A stretch of 64,000 nt of DNA from Euclidia mi (lineage: Eukaryota; Arthropoda; Insecta; Lepidoptera; Erebidae). Both the position numbers and the translations under genes were made by a program. A model generated the notes under the pieces. It worked only from the letters and a program-made list of their open reading frames with translations. It did no database searches and was not told the DNA's origin. Below are positions 1 to 10,819 of the stretch, piece by piece. Positions within the stretch are counted from its first letter, which is position 1. Every line of letters starts with the position of its first letter. The stretch spans positions 77,360,450 to 77,424,449 of the forward strand of contig OX123187.2 in the NCBI GenBank assembly GCA_944739405.2, read 5' to 3'.

Positions 1-300
1 AGCTTATGGATAAGCTTGGTGGACAAGTCGTATCGTGAGTGGCCACGTTTCACCTCCGTTAGTCATTACGGATAGAACGCACTGATTGAAGACTTTTGTC
101 TTCAAGCTTTGCGTTATGGGTGACGAGAACCGACGAAGTTTTCGAATTGCTACCCAGCCCAGCCGTATCCGCCTCTTGACTTCCTAATCGAAGTTATTTC
201 TACCTAATTGTATCATCTGTCCTAGGTATGTGTATTAGGAAACAACCTCGATGGAGACTTCACTTACGTCGACTGGTTCCGGATCGACATGCTTGTTGAT
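1..300 (-). pseudogene. RTE-type LINE, RT C-terminal remnant
   Basis: Read on the minus strand with frameshifts, this stretch matches the post-catalytic part of the RT found intact at 63145-64000 and 10820-12418: a YLGQMIQLGR block, RRIRLGW, then SLKTKVFNQCVL and ETWPLT. The family is the APE-type RTE clade of non-LTR retrotransposons. No open frame survives, so it is a dead fragment. Both ends are undefined; the left end runs off the window. Confidence 0.75.
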
Positions 301-872
301 CATAATTCAAAACTGTGTTACTTACTTATTAAATGCCTTATCTGCAACCCACCTCAGGGAAAAGTCTCATAACATTATACTTATACTAAACTTACAAGTT
401 ACTAAAATACATGTACTCTAACATTATTAAATAAGTATTACCTGGTATGCATTTACAACTAGTGATTCGATTCTAAAATAAATTCCTTTACTTAATGCAA
501 ACTACATGAACCTGAATACACCTGGTAACTTCTTATCGCACAAAAATGCATTCTTAACACAAGCCTTCCGACCACTTTACAATCAAATTTGAATAAAAAT
601 CCTACTCAAGTATATTGAACCAGTTTTCTAGCATCAATTCATCAATAGGAACTGTTTTTCTTGTTAGAGTAAAATACTTGGTTAGGCCAGGCGCCCATAC
701 AGAAAAACGCAGTTCGAAGCAAATGATTATCGACATTATTCTTATTTTGGAATAGTCCAAAATCAATTTTCTCATAATAGTTGTTTAAGTGTGTATATGC
801 GTGCGTGTTGTAAACATTGTTTCCTTAATTAATTTCGGTCATTATGTAAAATGAGAACAATGTCGATAGTGA

Positions 873-1345
873 CGGCCCGTTAGCGTGGCGGTAGTGAAAT
901 CGACTGCCATGCCGAAGATCGCGGGATCGATTCCCGCATATGACAAAAATTTGTGTGAGTGAACATGGATGTTTGACTCGGTCCAGGTGTTCCGATGTAT
1001 ACATACATACATAGACTCACGCCTGTTTCCCCGAAGGGGTAGGCAGAGGCATATTAAACGCCCACTTTTCGCCAGTGTTTTGCTTCCACGTAATAGGTGG
1101 CGAGCCTATTGCCGCTTATCGGGATATTTTGTTTGCCAGAGCCTCGTCCGTTGATCGGCAGGTGCACCACTTGCAGGTGAGGTTGGCTTGGGACCCTAAG
1201 TTCTTGGTGGGAACCCTATACATGTATGTATAATATGTATGTATTTACAAAAAACTCATATAATTATGTTTATCCATTGTCGAGTCGATATGTGTAGTAC
1301 CCATAGTACAAGTTCCGCTTAGTTTGGGACTAGATAGTGTTGTGT
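873..1345 (+). mobile_element. SINE family C copy, interrupted
   Basis: The head is tRNA-like, with an A-box-like run near 880-895 and a B-box-like run (GGGATCGATTCCC) near 932. The body (TTTGTGTGAGTGAACATGGATG onward in part) matches the copy at 53657-53935. The second half (about 1236-1345, with ACCCATAGTACAAG and TTTGGGACTAG) resumes after a foreign insert at about 1000-1235. It would be transcribed by RNA polymerase III when active; this copy is broken. Confidence 0.7.
1000..1235 (-). mobile_element. SINE family A-like fragment inside SINE C
   Basis: The left edge is a (CATA)n run followed by GACTCACGCCTGTTTCCCCG and GGTAGGCAGAGG, which is the reverse complement of the family A 3' tail. 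GGCGAGCCTATTGCCG (about 1100) is a family A core motif also seen at 36385 and 52140. The tRNA-like head is missing; the right part (1140-1230) is unlike the other copies. Confidence 0.6.
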
Positions 1346-2465
1346 GTACCTACATCGTAGAATATAATAGAATTTTTCGATCTAGGATAAGCATTGCTTC
1401 TGTAATTTTTTGTTCTTCCTCCTAGACATGTAAATGAAATTAATTTATACTGAAAAATGTTCCACGCTGCGTTTCGCTTTATGTGCGCTGGCCCTTACAG
1501 TGCCTAGTCTACACAGTTGCTCCACAGTTTCTGTTTCCGTTTTACGGTGGACACCTTTACCCCCGATAAGCGCCCGCCGACCGTTATACGGTGGTCTCGT
1601 ACTTGTTCCATTCAATGTTCAAATGAAACGCCAAAACAATGTTTGTCTCTTTTCAATGTATACCATTTTGAAGCGTATGAAACGATTGACAGATCTATGC
1701 AATAAAAATGCTTATTTTCAACGTCAGTAAAAACAAACAGTCAGCTAAACTCATCAGCTGTTAGTACACTTCGAAGCGTGCTTACACTATTTCGCCTCCA
1801 AATCATTTTTTTTTCCACATATTTCTTATTTTACGTATTTCAATTAATAGAATAGCTCATGAATTATATAATTAGAATTTTCCTACCGCTATGAATGCCT
1901 CTAATTGGTCAATATATTCATTTTTCTACAATAACATGTATTTTACACATTTGTTTGATAAAACCGTTTGAATTACTTACGCTTGTTCACAAAGTTAGTT
2001 AATTCTATATACACAATAAAGCAAATTTCATGTAGATTCTAAATATATATGTATTGATTAGTGTTTTGAAGTAAATAAACGTCAAAATCGGCATTTAAAC
2101 GCTGCCCGCCAACTTTCATACATACGCTAAATTTGACGTGGGCGCTTATCGATTATATGACATTTGGCGTTTGGGCGCTCGAGAGGTTATGATAAGTATA
2201 TAGAATAGGTATTTTTTCTATTGATGCCTTAATATCTGTGCGATGTTAGCGATAACGCAGGCAAAAGATTGTATTTTATCGTAGCAACATTCACGTATGC
2301 ACCATAGGTACCGTGTCTTCTGCAGCCATTACGAACAAACAAGTGACACAAGTTTCGACGTCTCAGTTTAAGTATCTTTCCTACATTATGCAGGTATACT
2401 AAAAGCTACATTGTAGCATCAAAAACTGCTGATGTAAAAGAAATGGCAGTAAATAAACTCATAGG
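1346..2465. other. Gene-free AT-rich stretch
   Basis: Short open frames here lack homology, codon structure or motifs. An 11-bp motif (GATAAGCGCCC) near 1565 recurs inverted near 2140, hinting at a decayed TIR element, but no element boundary can be set. Confidence 0.4.
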
Positions 2466-2469
2466 TAAA

Positions 2470-2823
2470 GCTGGGGACGCAACATTGTCATATCTGTCAT
2501 TAATTGGTCTCCGATACAATGTAGTGTGTTTTGCATAACTGAACATTGGCTAAAAAGCAACCAGTTCATGTTTAATTTCAGTAATCATATAAGTAGTAGG
2601 AAGCTCGATTAGCTGGCAGCAAGCAGTACATGGTAGCTTGATGATTTTAATTAATAAGCAACTTAAATTTAAGGAGCGTCATGATATTGTAAGTCTGTCT
2701 GTTGAGCGAACTATTGAGGTAGCCTGTGTGGAACTGAGGAGATTTATTGTAATAAGTGTATACAGACCTCCTTCAGCATTGTATGATAGCTTCGAGCGTA
2801 TTATGGATGAGATATTAAAAAAT
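2470..2823 (+). pseudogene. LINE A endonuclease domain, N-terminal part
   Basis: The translation includes the EHWL-type block (slightly degraded before 2640) and then VSLSVERTIEVACVEL and VISVYRPPS, both standard for the apurinic-like endonuclease of jockey-group LINEs. The domain nicks target DNA for target-primed reverse transcription. The frame (codon starts equal to 1 modulo 3) is cut at 2823 by the inserted LINE end and resumes in the same frame at 3097. The start codon is not identifiable; ATG 2638 is internal to the domain. Confidence 0.75.
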
Positions 2824-3084
2824 AAGAATGACGAATCAGATTTATAAGGCAAATGTGTGTGGGCAAGTCGGTCGCGGCAGACCTCGGCGGACATTCTTCG
2901 ACCAAATTGGAGACATCCTAAGAAACGGAAAGGTCCGAAGTACCCGCAACCGGCGAGCATGTATGAAAAGAGTAATGAGTGTAGAGGAAGCGCGTGAGGT
3001 TTGTAAGGATAGGAGCAAGTGGCGTTCTGTTGTCTCTGCCTACCCCGACGGGAAAAAGGCGTGAGTATATGTATGTATGTATGT
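2824..3084 (+). mobile_element. 5'-truncated CATA-tail LINE insertion with 12-bp TSD
   Basis: The insert reads as a LINE C-terminus (GRPRRTFFDQIGDILRNGK, then WRSVVSAYPDGKKA and a TGA stop) and ends in a (TATG)n tail. It is flanked by ATATTAAAAAAT at 2812-2823 and 3085-3096, a perfect 12-bp TSD, so its limits are precise. Insert plus duplication is 273 bp, a multiple of three, so the host LINE A frame is kept but now contains a stop at 2845. The same family occurs at 16146, 20769, 26645 and 52571. The clade is not certain. Confidence 0.85.
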
Positions 3085-3096
3085 ATATTAAAAAAT

Positions 3097-4776
3097 GTTG
3101 CAAAAATAAATAAAAATGTTGTTGGGTGCCGTGACTTTAATGTAAATTTATTGGAGAATAGTAGTCTTAGTACAAAATTGAAAGCGCTATTTCTATCATA
3201 TAATCTGAAGAACTTATTCTTAGAGCCCATAAGAGTTACTTCCTCTACATCTACTTGCCTAGATAATATATTTACAGATATCATAGTAAGAGACAAGCAA
3301 ATTATTAGACAATTAGACTCAGACCATTGTGGACAGCAGATCTCCTTTAATGATAACAGTAAGAATGTTTCAAGGCAAAATATAGTTGTAATACCTAAAA
3401 CTGCAACTCGTTTTGCTAGGTTTCAAAATAAACTAATGACTAGCTGGTCACTGTTAAATGATGAAGGTGACCCTAATTTGTTATATAATAGCTTTTTCAA
3501 AGCGTTTTGTACAGAATTTAATTCGGTTTTCACACCTAGAGCGATTACAGTTGGAGGTAATGCAACCTTCTGTGAATGGGCAACAACTAGGCTTCACAAA
3601 AGTAGAAAGAGATTGTATGAGCTATATGACGAGAAAAACTTTAATTTAAGTGAACAATTTCAGGATTATGTTAGAAACTATGCTAGGATATTTCGGAAAC
3701 TATGCAAGAAAGCTAAGTCTTTTTACCTGAGTTCAAGGATTAGGAGTAGTGACGATAAAATGAAAATGAGATGGAATATAATAAACAGCAAGACTGGGAA
3801 AGTTAAAAGTAAAAGTTCAAAATTTAGTTTGAACATTGATAACGACACTATTACATCAGACTCAAAAGTTGCATCGGCGCCGGCGTTTGAAAGTTTTTTT
3901 ACTGATATCCCCGTTATTACTACTAGATCTTTGGACTCATCAACCAATGCAGCGGAATCTCTTTTAAAAGAAAACATGAGTACAATCTATAGTAATTTCT
4001 CATTTAAGTATATAAATTTAAATGATGTTATAAAAGCTTTTAATACTATAAATTTAAAGAAGACTGTAGACTTGTGGGGAAATTCCGTTACTATTATCAA
4101 GTCCATTTTTGCTTTAGCTGCTTACAGATTAGCTTTAATATTTAATAAATGTATTGACTGTGTTGTATTTCCTGATCTTATGAAAGATAGCAAGGTAATA
4201 TTTTTGTACAAAGCAGGTAGTACATCAGACCCCACCAACTATAGGCCAATTTCTGTGCTGCCCACATTTAGCAAAATTTTCGAGAAATTGCTACTAGACC
4301 AACTTCAAAGTTATTTTAATAACAACGAGCTTCTACACTCTAAAAAATTAGGTTTTACAAAGGGGCGCTCCACGACCGATGCGGGTGTTGATCTTGTAAA
4401 ACATATCTTTGATGCCTGGGAGGATTCACATGATGCTTTAGGTGTCTTCTGTGATTTGTTCAAGGCCTTTGATTGTGTAGAACATGATACATTGATCAGG
4501 AAATTACATCACTATGGTTTAAGTAGTTCTGCTCTGCATCTTCTTACTTCATATTTGAGTAATAGGATTCAGAGAGTTGATGTCAACGGGACGTGTTCGC
4601 ATGGGTCTGTAGTCAAAATGGGCATCCCACAGGATTCAAACCTCGGTCCTTTTTTATTTTTAGTTTATATTAATGACTTACCACACCTCGTTAATGACAA
4701 GCACGGGATAGTACGGTTTGCTGATGATACGGTTTACGGTTTGAATTCATTTATTTCTAAAGATTACAAATCACTT
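3097..4776 (+). pseudogene. LINE A endonuclease C-terminal part and RT fingers/palm
   Basis: The open frame continues the endonuclease (GCRDFNVNLLE, the catalytic GDFN block with D kept; then SDHCGQQISF, where SDH is the catalytic Asp-His pair). A linker follows, then RT: NYRPISVLPTFSKIFEKLL, LGFTKGRSTTDA, motif A DLFKAFDCVEHD, motif B GIPQDSNLGP and motif C FADDT. Motif B normally reads PQGS, so QD is a damaging change. The frame is cut at 4776 by a minus-strand LINE and resumes at 5922. Confidence 0.85.
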
Positions 4777-5915
4777 GTACAGAAATAAATACTTAACAAT
4801 ATTTAATTAGGTACATTTTTGTTGTCCAGAGTAGCAAGTACTTACAATGTTAACATTTTTGTATTTAAAAAGTAAGAAGGTAGTAATTAAGAGTTTTGTA
4901 TTGCCTACCACCATGAGGCGCGATGACGCGCTCGCTGTGCGGTGGCTCGGTAACTTCGTTTTGAATTCTTAATCTAAGGGCACGTTTACACTAGGAGGAA
5001 ATAAATGTTATTGGTTAATTTAATTAATTATTTTATGACTTTTTAAGATGTGGCATTTTAATAGTTTTTTGAATAGTGATATCGATTGTGTATTTTTTAT
5101 ATCTTTAGGTAGTGAGTTATAAAGTTTTGTACCCTCATGTATTACAGTTTTTTTTCCATAGTTAGTTCTAGAACAAGGTATGTGTAAGTCTTGTGCTCGC
5201 CTCAGATGACGTTTGCGCACCTGTATATTTTTTGTGAATGTTATTTGTGTGTGTAAGTTTTTGGAAAGAATTTTACGAACCAAAATACATGTGTTATAGA
5301 AATATATGTCAGAGATGTTGAAAAGCTTGGTTTCTTTGTAAATTTTGTGTGTAGGGGTCAAATAGTGGTAGTGAAACAGGACTTTTATAATTCTGTTTTG
5401 CGCTCTTTATAGCTATTCTAGGTTGGTTTTAGCTGCTGAACCCCACAGTTCTATAAGATATTCGATGTGCGGTTTCATTAACGAATTGTAAATAGTGTGG
5501 CTGACTTTTAGAGGAAAGCATCTCACAAATCGACGTAATACCCCCGTTAGGCTCAGTATTTTAGAACGGGTTTTTTCTATATGTGGTTTCCATGTAAGTT
5601 GATTATCTAGGATAAGTCCGAGATATTTCTCTTCGTTGACTTTTTTTAAATTTACTCCATTAATACTTAGAGATTTGTGATCTGGGATTTTTTGTTTTTA
5701 GCTGCAAATATTATATAGTTGGTCTTGCATGCATTTATAGTTAACAGGTTATTTAGAAACCATTTTTCCAAGATTATAAGATCTTCTTGTGCATCGTGTA
5801 TTATTGAGTCAATTTAGTGACCATAATAAAAAAGGCAAGTGTCATCAGCATATAAAGAAATTTGCCCCTTCAAGCCTATATTGTCTATGTTGTTAATGTA
5901 GATTAGGAATAAAAC
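4777..5915 (-). mobile_element. Minus-strand jockey/CR1-group LINE 3' fragment inside LINE A
   Basis: On the minus strand the insert begins at VLFLIYINNID, then YADDT (RT motif C) near 5845, a thumb region with frameshifts, and an open C-terminus at 5361-5020 (RAQNRIIKVLFHYH-type region, then YNSLPKDIKN). The 3' UTR runs to about 4777. TCACTT flanks it at 4771-4776 and 5916-5921. Removing insert plus one repeat joins the host codons in frame, which supports these limits. 5' truncation is typical of aborted target-primed reverse transcription. Confidence 0.75.
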
Positions 5916-5921
5916 TCACTT

Positions 5922-6770
5922 TTATTTAAATTAAAACGACAGCAAATTGATATGGACGATGTAAACATTGCTATCTCAAAGGTTTTGATGACGCTGGTTT
6001 GAGGTTAACAACATGCTTTTAAATAGACTAAAAACTAAATGTATTCGATTTTTGATGCCTAACGTCAAACAAATGAACATCTCAGTAAAGGTTAAGGATG
6101 ATGTGTTGGATCTTGTGGATAACTCCAAATTTTTAGGCATTACACTAGATTCTAAGCTGCAATGGGGACCACATATTAGTAAATTGTCGAATAGACTCAG
6201 CTCTGCAGCATACGCAGTCAGGAAAATTCGCCAGTTAACTGACATTGACACTGCCAGGCTTGGATATCATAGCTATTTTCATAGTATAATTTCATACGGT
6301 ATTCTCCTGTGGGGAAATGCTGCCGACATTCGGACCATCTTGTTCTGCAGAAAAGAGCTATTCGAGCAATTTATAATTTGGATTATGGGGCTTCGTTAAG
6401 GAATAAATTCATGGAAATAAACATTTTAACAGTTGCAAGCCAGTACATTTATTCCAACCTTATATATTTATTCCAAAACAAGGCCTCATACTCAAAAAAA
6501 GTGATATCCACAATTTGAATACTGTAAATAAGAGTAAGCTAGTAGTGCTGGCTACCTAAAAATCTTTTCAAGGCCAATGTGTGCGCTTTTACAATAAAGT
6601 GCCAAGCAATATTCAAAAATTTAAGTTATAATAAATTCAAAAAGATTGTAAAACGTAAACTTTGTCAAAAAGGGTACTATTCAGTGCTAGCTTATATTGA
6701 AGATAAAAATGTTTGGGATTCATTTGCTCGGTCCCACAGGCTACTTATGTTTGATTAGTGTTAAGTTTCA
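5922..6770 (+). pseudogene. LINE A RT thumb and C-terminal region
   Basis: After the nested insert the host continues with SLLFKLKRQQ-type codons, then a frameshift near 5985, and an open stretch to about 6340 with KTKCIRFLMP, NSKFLGITLDSKLQW and SYGILLWGNAADI. A second frameshift near 6335 moves the reading to FLQKRAIRAIYNLDYGASLR and KFMEINILTVASQYIY. Decayed C-terminal codons follow to about 6760. The block is nearly colinear with the fragment at 32264-32767 on the other strand. Non-functional. Confidence 0.8.
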
Positions 6771-7304
6771 TGTGAGTGTGAGTTATTGTGTCTATATTAT
6801 GCCAGTTTAGTACTTTTATATTATTATTAAAAAACCTTATTAAATGACAACAACCTTATAGACACACCAGCTCATATACCTATTAAAAATTCAATGTAGT
6901 TACTAAGTTTTTTAATTTGTATAGAATCAAGACGTGCGTAGAAAAGAGTGGCCCGGAGTTTCTTGCCTGATTCTTCTCACGAGGCTCTACTTTCTGAACA
7001 GGCATTTTTTTCAATGCTCAACTATGTTATTATGCATTTAAAGTGACTCTTTTTTTTTATTTGTATGACTTTCTTACGTGTCCAAAAAATTTAAACATTT
7101 TTATGGAAATAAACATATTTGAGTTTGAGTTTGAGTGGAATTGTTAGTAAATTGAATCAACTGTCAGTAAAAATACAGTACTTAGCTGTGAACAAAGTAT
7201 TTTACAATTAGCTGGTTTTGTACCGACGCATTTGACTTATGGTACCAATGAGCGTTTGGTTCCCCGACGGTTCGATCCCTTGGTTCGATCAACTTATATA
7301 GTCA

Positions 7305-7673
7305 TCATAGAGACCTTGAAATGAAAAGAGATCGAAAGAAAACAATTTTCATTTTTTTAATGATACCTATTATAATTGAATCGGTATTCATTAGTCGGAT
7401 ATCTAGATTAGTTATTGATATCACAGAAAATATAGGAATGAAAAAATTAAAAACCAAAAAGGCCAGATGACGAATAGGCAAATCCCACACATTTTTTTCT
7501 ATGTTTTTGTCATGGGAAGAGATCCTAGCCTTTACTCTGTACGCATAGAGCAAAGAGCTCAGTAGCTTCGCATTACGTATTTTAGCATTTAATCTGTGGT
7601 ATTGGGCCATCGCTAAAATAACGTATCCATAACCCATTAGATGCTTTACGTTCATTTTTTTAGAAGTGCACAA
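7305..7673 (-). other. Unrecognised 122-codon open frame
   Basis: A minus-strand open frame in AT-rich sequence. The protein would be rich in Ile, Lys and Asn with a hydrophobic stretch around residues 72-90 (HLAFLVFNFFIPIFSVISI). I recognise no family and no splice signals, and nearby sequence is repeat-derived. It could be chance or part of an unrecognised TE. Confidence 0.15.
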
Positions 7674-7705
7674 AAAATATTACAATTATTTCAAACAACA
7701 TGTTT

Positions 7706-7898
7706 TTGATAACCAGCGAAACGAATCGTCCACCATTATTTACGGCCGTAGCCTCAACCCAAGTTAAAACCTAATAGTAAAAGGCACAACCCTATTTGTG
7801 TTGTTGATAACCAGCGAAACGAATCGTCCACCATTATTTACGGCCGTAGCCTCAACCTAAGTTAAAACCTAATAGTAAAAGGCACAACCCTATTTGTG
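7706..7898. repeat. 98-bp tandem duplication
   Basis: The segment 7706-7800 recurs at 7804-7898 (period 98 bp) with one visible difference, C at 7760 against T at 7858. The near identity implies a recent local duplication. The unit includes TTTACGGCCGTAGCCTCAAC. The following 250 bp have the look of a repeat end (AATAAACGGTTCTG near 8145) but I could not assign them. Confidence 0.9.
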
Positions 7899-8179
7899 CC
7901 ACCATTTTGCAAAGGACACCTCTTTGCCATAGCTGGAACGTTTCGCCGAGTGTGTCATTTATATCTGTTTTCCGGGTGGCCGCGCTAAATAACGCAGGTA
8001 AAGTAGAAAAAGCGGCCATTAGCGCTTGAAAGCGCTTTTGGAGCCGATACTGTGGCTTAATGTTGCTATACATCGATTTTATGTTCCGGTTTTAGAGTAA
8101 AGACTTTGGGCGCTGCTGTTTATATTTTAGTACTTGAAATTCTGAATAAACGGTTCTGATATTTCACTATTTACTGGGT

Positions 8180-9680
8180 GGAGTAATAGTCATGAAAGAC
8201 GTTTAATATAAAATTGATAAAGTCAACATTTATACGACAAAGAAATCATGGCATACTTTTATAAAGGAAGCGGTAAGTGTCACGTGGCCAACTTTTGTGG
8301 TTGAGCTGTTGCAGGAATGTATCCGTTCGACAAAAATATAATTTGTAAGTGGTTAACTCCCTTCTAGTAAAAACCTTATAATTGTTCTATGAAAAATGTC
8401 ATAATATTCTTCGGATAATACATAAAAATAACGTAATTTTAAATTCATAAAAATAACATTTATGAAAAAAAATTAAAGGACTAAGGACTAAGGCCAATTC
8501 CATTCCTCAAATTGGCATAAGATCTAACCGCAAGCATCTCTAGCCAAACAAATTAGAAAAATTAATGTTGAAATACTACCGAATTATAAGCTATGCTAGG
8601 TTAGTTGAACATAAACATGATTCTTTACAAGGTTTCAATATTATACGAATCACAAGTTAAAACATGTTTGGTTGATATAATAACTTCAAACATTTGTCTC
8701 TATAAAACATCTTTATGTTACATTCAAGAATGAATTGAAATTCTCAACTCAGTATTCAAATAGTCCCCGAACATAAAAGTAAACACAACTCAGTACTTAG
8801 AATAAGATTTGGCCCGTTATAAACTAGTCACAATCCAATTGAATTTCCGGAACTAGAATCCTAGCCCTGTTTGCGGAAAATTTTGGATTCCATTTCAATA
8901 TTTCAGGCTTAGAATAAATTCAATATGAACGATATTTTGGAGTATAAACGAAAAATTGAAGGTGCTATCGCTGACCTATTTGAGACTAGGTTGTCTTTTA
9001 AGCCTTATTTATTCCGCATTATGAATAGTACTTACTGTATGTTGCCAGCACCATATTGCAGCAAAGATGGGCATGATGATCTGACTGATTGATTAACTGA
9101 CTGATCAACTGGTTGACCAACTGAGTGATGTATGATTGCTACTTACTACTAACGGTCCCGCTAGTATAGGCGAGGGTTATCGTGACAAAAAGTAGCCCAT
9201 GTCAAATCTATATGCAAAGTTTTATCGAAACGCGTTAAATTTTTTTGCGTGATGTTTGACAGACATAAAGTTTCTCGCATTGACTTAGTAAAGCAACATT
9301 GAAATCATTTATTTTTTTCAAAAAATTACCCTGAACTAATAAAACGGCAAACTAACCGACAGACAAAACATTTTAAAATGCTTGTTTATGGTTCGTAAAC
9401 ATCATGCAAATATTTAAATAAATGTTTAGAAATATCAAAGTTTTTCCTTGTCCACTTTGAAATCCGACTGCATCATCCATGATAATTTTATTTACGTCAC
9501 TCTTTTTATTTTAGGTACGTTTCACGTCGTTTCTTTGTTAGTTCAGGTCTAGAAAGAAATTACTTGCTACAAAAACTGTAACAAATATAGTAATTAACAG
9601 CATATAAACGAATGTATTTTTCTTAATTATGTATTCGTAGACAGCCTATTGTACTTTAGATATATATTTCGACTGTCACC
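8180..9680. other. Gene-free AT-rich stretch
   Basis: No coding, tRNA-like or TIR signal was seen on either strand. A short cryptic repeat built from ACTGATTGA/ACTGACTGA words lies at about 9075-9130. Confidence 0.4.
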
Positions 9681-9689
9681 TGGATATCT

Positions 9690-9905
9690 AAGTCAAAAGT
9701 CAAAATCCTTTATTCATTTAGAATACAAAGTGACACTTATGAACGTCAAATTTAAAACATTATTACTGTATGCTTATACATTTACATTTACTGCCACGTT
9801 CGCAAAGCAAGGGCGTAGAACTATGAGAAAGAACGGGCAATAAAACTCACGGTCACTCTTTTTCATCGCCAGGTTTTTAATAATACATAACAATTAACCT
9901 TTTGT
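9690..9905 (-). mobile_element. LINE 3' UTR fragment
   Basis: Read on the minus strand this ends in a poor tail (GTCAAAAGTCAAAATCCTTT on the plus strand at 9693) and carries GAGTGACCGTGAGTTTTATTG near 9850, the counterpart of the LINE A 3' UTR motif at 6950. No coding part remains. Confidence 0.55.
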
Positions 9906-10186
9906 AAGGTGCTGCAACTGTTATACCTTCTATGTTACTTGTATATATTTACCGTACATAATACTTAAGCATAATCAAGTTAAATTTTGATGTTCATTTA
10001 GTTAACCTCCTGAACATAGACATGGTGAAACAGGAGCATCCACTTACATTATGTACCTAACAATGAAGGCAATCCGCGCAAATTTTCAGAACCATAATGG
10101 AAATGATGAATTTTAAATATCAAAATAATTTATACCAGCCCATAAGACCGCCATCGACCAGTCATCGCAAGTAGCACCCGTTCACG

Positions 10187-10232
10187 ATCTGTGTAATTAT
10201 AATTTCACTAGTGAAATTATAATTACACAGAT
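10187..10232. repeat. 46-bp perfect palindrome
   Basis: The 23-bp half-site 10187-10209 (starting ATCTGTGTAATTATAATTTC) is followed at once by its exact reverse complement 10210-10232, with no spacer. A related sequence recurs inverted at 12511-12559. Together they bracket the RTE copy. Confidence 0.95.
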
Positions 10233-10481
10233 TATAGTCAATAACGACCGGTTCGTATAATTCCACGGGCTCTATTCCGCAATAGTGATATTGTAATAAA
10301 ACTAGGTCCGCAATAGTGATATTATAAAAAAAACTACGTTTATTATGAGTTAAGTTTGTGGTGGGAGCCCCGCGTGTTCTGATTGGTCAATTGACTTAAT
10401 CAGTTGCTTAGATTTACGAATTTACTACAGTGACAAATCTGATAAAACGAAAAAATCAGAATTTTGGCGATGTTTATAAGG

Positions 10482-10540
10482 CTAAGTTGACGGAGCCCTA
10501 TATTTGTGTTCAGGGTCACAGGAAAACCTAACATAACCTA
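10482..10540. repeat. Short interspersed repeat, copy 1
   Basis: AAGTTGACGGAGCCC followed by GGGTCACAGGAAAACCTAAC and ATAACCT is shared with 49305-49380. The spacing differs slightly. Class unknown. Confidence 0.5.
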
Positions 10541-10819
10541 TTAAGGTGGTTGGTTTTCATAAACTCTATATTTAATACAGCTGGTAACGAAAAATACCAA
10601 TCAACGATCGCTCTGATAATCTACCAGCTTTCTTAAACCAGTGTTATTGTCAAAATATCACTGCCTTACAATTTTACTGTATCATCATATCAGCCAAACG
10701 ACGTCCACTGCTGGACATAGGCCTCCCCCAAGGTTCTCCACACAGACCGGTCTTGAGCCGCCCGCATCCAACCGCCGCCCGCGATCTTGACGAGATCGTC
10801 GGTCCACCTTGCGGGGGGC

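Larger units (their letters stand above)
2470..7135 (+). mobile_element. LINE A, jockey/CR1-group non-LTR retrotransposon (nested host)
   Basis: One element can be followed across two later insertions. The endonuclease starts before 2640, RT spans about 3900-6760, and a 3' UTR ends in an AATAAA-containing stretch and a (GAGTTT)n tail near 7110-7135. The 3' UTR carries GAGTGGCCCGGAGTTTCTTGCC, a motif common at lepidopteran LINE 3' ends. The insertions at 2824-3084 and 4777-5915 each have a TSD, and removing either one in silico keeps the reading frame. Its RT C-terminus is close to the fragment at 32107-32760. ORF1 is not recognisable upstream, so it is probably 5' truncated. Confidence 0.8.

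Noticed and set aside
1434..1730. 98-codon frame with a signal-peptide-like start
   Set aside because: No domain, no neighbour support, overlapping frames equally open; likely chance.
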